Source of the DNA: Deltaproteobacteria bacterium
Lineage (GTDB): Bacteria; Myxococcota; Polyangia; Haliangiales; Haliangiaceae
DNA: 64,000 bases
Assembly (NCBI GenBank): GCA_018262455.1
Contig: JAGSPR010000004.1
Span: 1-64,000, forward strand
Reading direction: 5' to 3'
Shown: positions 63,574-64,000 of the stretch, in pieces
Numbering within the stretch: position 1 is the stretch's first letter
Layout of the letters: the number at the start of each line of letters is the position of its first letter
The notes under the pieces: generated by a model
Told to the model about the DNA's origin: nothing
What the model saw: the letters and a program-made list of their open reading frames with translations, nothing else
The model's database searches: none
Position numbers and translations under genes: made by a program

Positions 63574-64000
63574 TCAGGTGAGCTGCATGCGGATCGCGTC
63601 ATCAGGACGGATCGCGTCGATGCAGCCGGGTGACAGTGCGAGCCGATCGCCGCTGGTGACGAGCGGAGCGGTCTCGGCGAAGGTCTTCGTCTGGACGATC
63701 GCGTCCTGGACGACCTCGACGCGAACGATGCCGTCGTCGGTCGGCACGAACAGATGTGGCCCCGCGGCGCATGCGCCGGTGATGCCGGCGAGCCAGGACG
63801 TGTCGGCGAGCGTGTCGGTCGCGATCACTCGCCCATCGGCGCCGATGACCACGCCGGTCGTGACGAGCCGCCCCGCCAGGCTGGTGGTGAGCCACAGCCA
63901 GGCGCCGCCGCCGGCAGCGATCGTCGCGTGTGCGCCGACGAGCTCGCCGCGGATCTTCGGCAGCGCGACGCTATCGTCGAGCATCCCGCGATCGGGACGA
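63574..64000 (-). CDS. C-terminal part of an unknown, probably beta-propeller-like protein
   Basis: The frame is open to the right edge, so the start is outside. The visible 142 residues contain repeating strand blocks (TIAAGGGAWLWLTT..., TGACAAGPHLFVPTDDGIVRVEVV, APLVTSGDRLALSPG), like blades of a WD/YVTN-type propeller. An internal ATG at 63984 is probably not the start. It is the first visible gene of an operon with the isochorismatase-like and VWA genes. Confidence 0.55.
   Translation of the reverse strand, partial: RPDRGMLDDSVALPKIRGELVGAHATIAAGGGAWLWLTTSLAGRLVTTGVVIGADGRVIATDTLADTSWLAGITGACAAGPHLFVPTDDGIVRVEVVQDAIVQTKTFAETAPLVTSGDRLALSPGCIDAIRPDDAIRMQLT

Overview
The window is very GC-rich DNA with dense, short-spaced genes. 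It carries many secreted lipoproteins, three Hanks-type Ser/Thr kinases (one in a sigma-factor pair, one with WD40 repeats, one with a degenerate second kinase half), and secreted zinc peptidases. That mix fits a predatory or social delta-type bacterium of the Myxococcota, possibly close to Kofleriaceae/Haliangiales. This placement is an inference from gene content and base composition; no rRNA gene is present. I saw no tRNA, rRNA, CRISPR array or transposase gene.

Layout. 1-4.4 kb: end of an exported protein, an ECF-like sigma factor overlapping a zinc-finger membrane kinase, and a lipoprotein. 4.4-14.3 kb: Hsp20, a hotdog thioesterase, the HrpB helicase, a Cys-rich lipoprotein, a single-chain formate dehydrogenase and a kinase just upstream of it in the same operon. 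14.5-16.8 kb: heme A/heme O synthesis and oxidase assembly (ctaA-ctaB-DUF420), fully overlapping. 16.8-20.9 kb: a Ppx/GppA phosphatase that appears to start with CTG, a lipoprotein, an acyl-CoA dehydrogenase and an exported protein. 21-26.6 kb: AraC and LysR regulators, an RluA-type pseudouridine synthase, an SSAT-like acetyltransferase, a PaaI-like thioesterase and a large lipoprotein with a possible clan CD protease core. 26.7-31.5 kb: sbcDC nuclease. 31.6-50 kb: mainly exported proteins and enzymes (PLP lyase, metzincin, amidase, M23 peptidase, GH1 glycosidase, gluzincin), with two unusual intergenic palindromic repeats at 32.1 and 34.1-34.3 kb.

51-57.6 kb is an island of visibly lower GC. 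It holds a GT1 glycosyltransferase, a PLP aminotransferase, a broken elaA, a glycosyltransferase-like/transglutaminase fusion and an SCP2-like/2-oxoglutarate hydroxylase. No known pathway matches this set, and it is the best candidate for an undescribed biosynthetic system here. 57.6-61.7 kb: a fused MlaF-MlaE lipid ABC transporter translationally coupled to a possible TULIP-like lipid carrier, then a heme-oxygenase-like diiron enzyme. 61.7-64 kb: a minus-strand operon of a truncated protein, an isochorismatase-type hydrolase and a VWA protein.

A window-wide pattern is a TAnnnT -10 hexamer exactly 6 nt before the start codon of about a dozen first genes on both strands, with no Shine-Dalgarno. 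This suggests frequent leaderless transcription. Genes inside operons instead use overlapping stop/start codons or clear Shine-Dalgarno sites.
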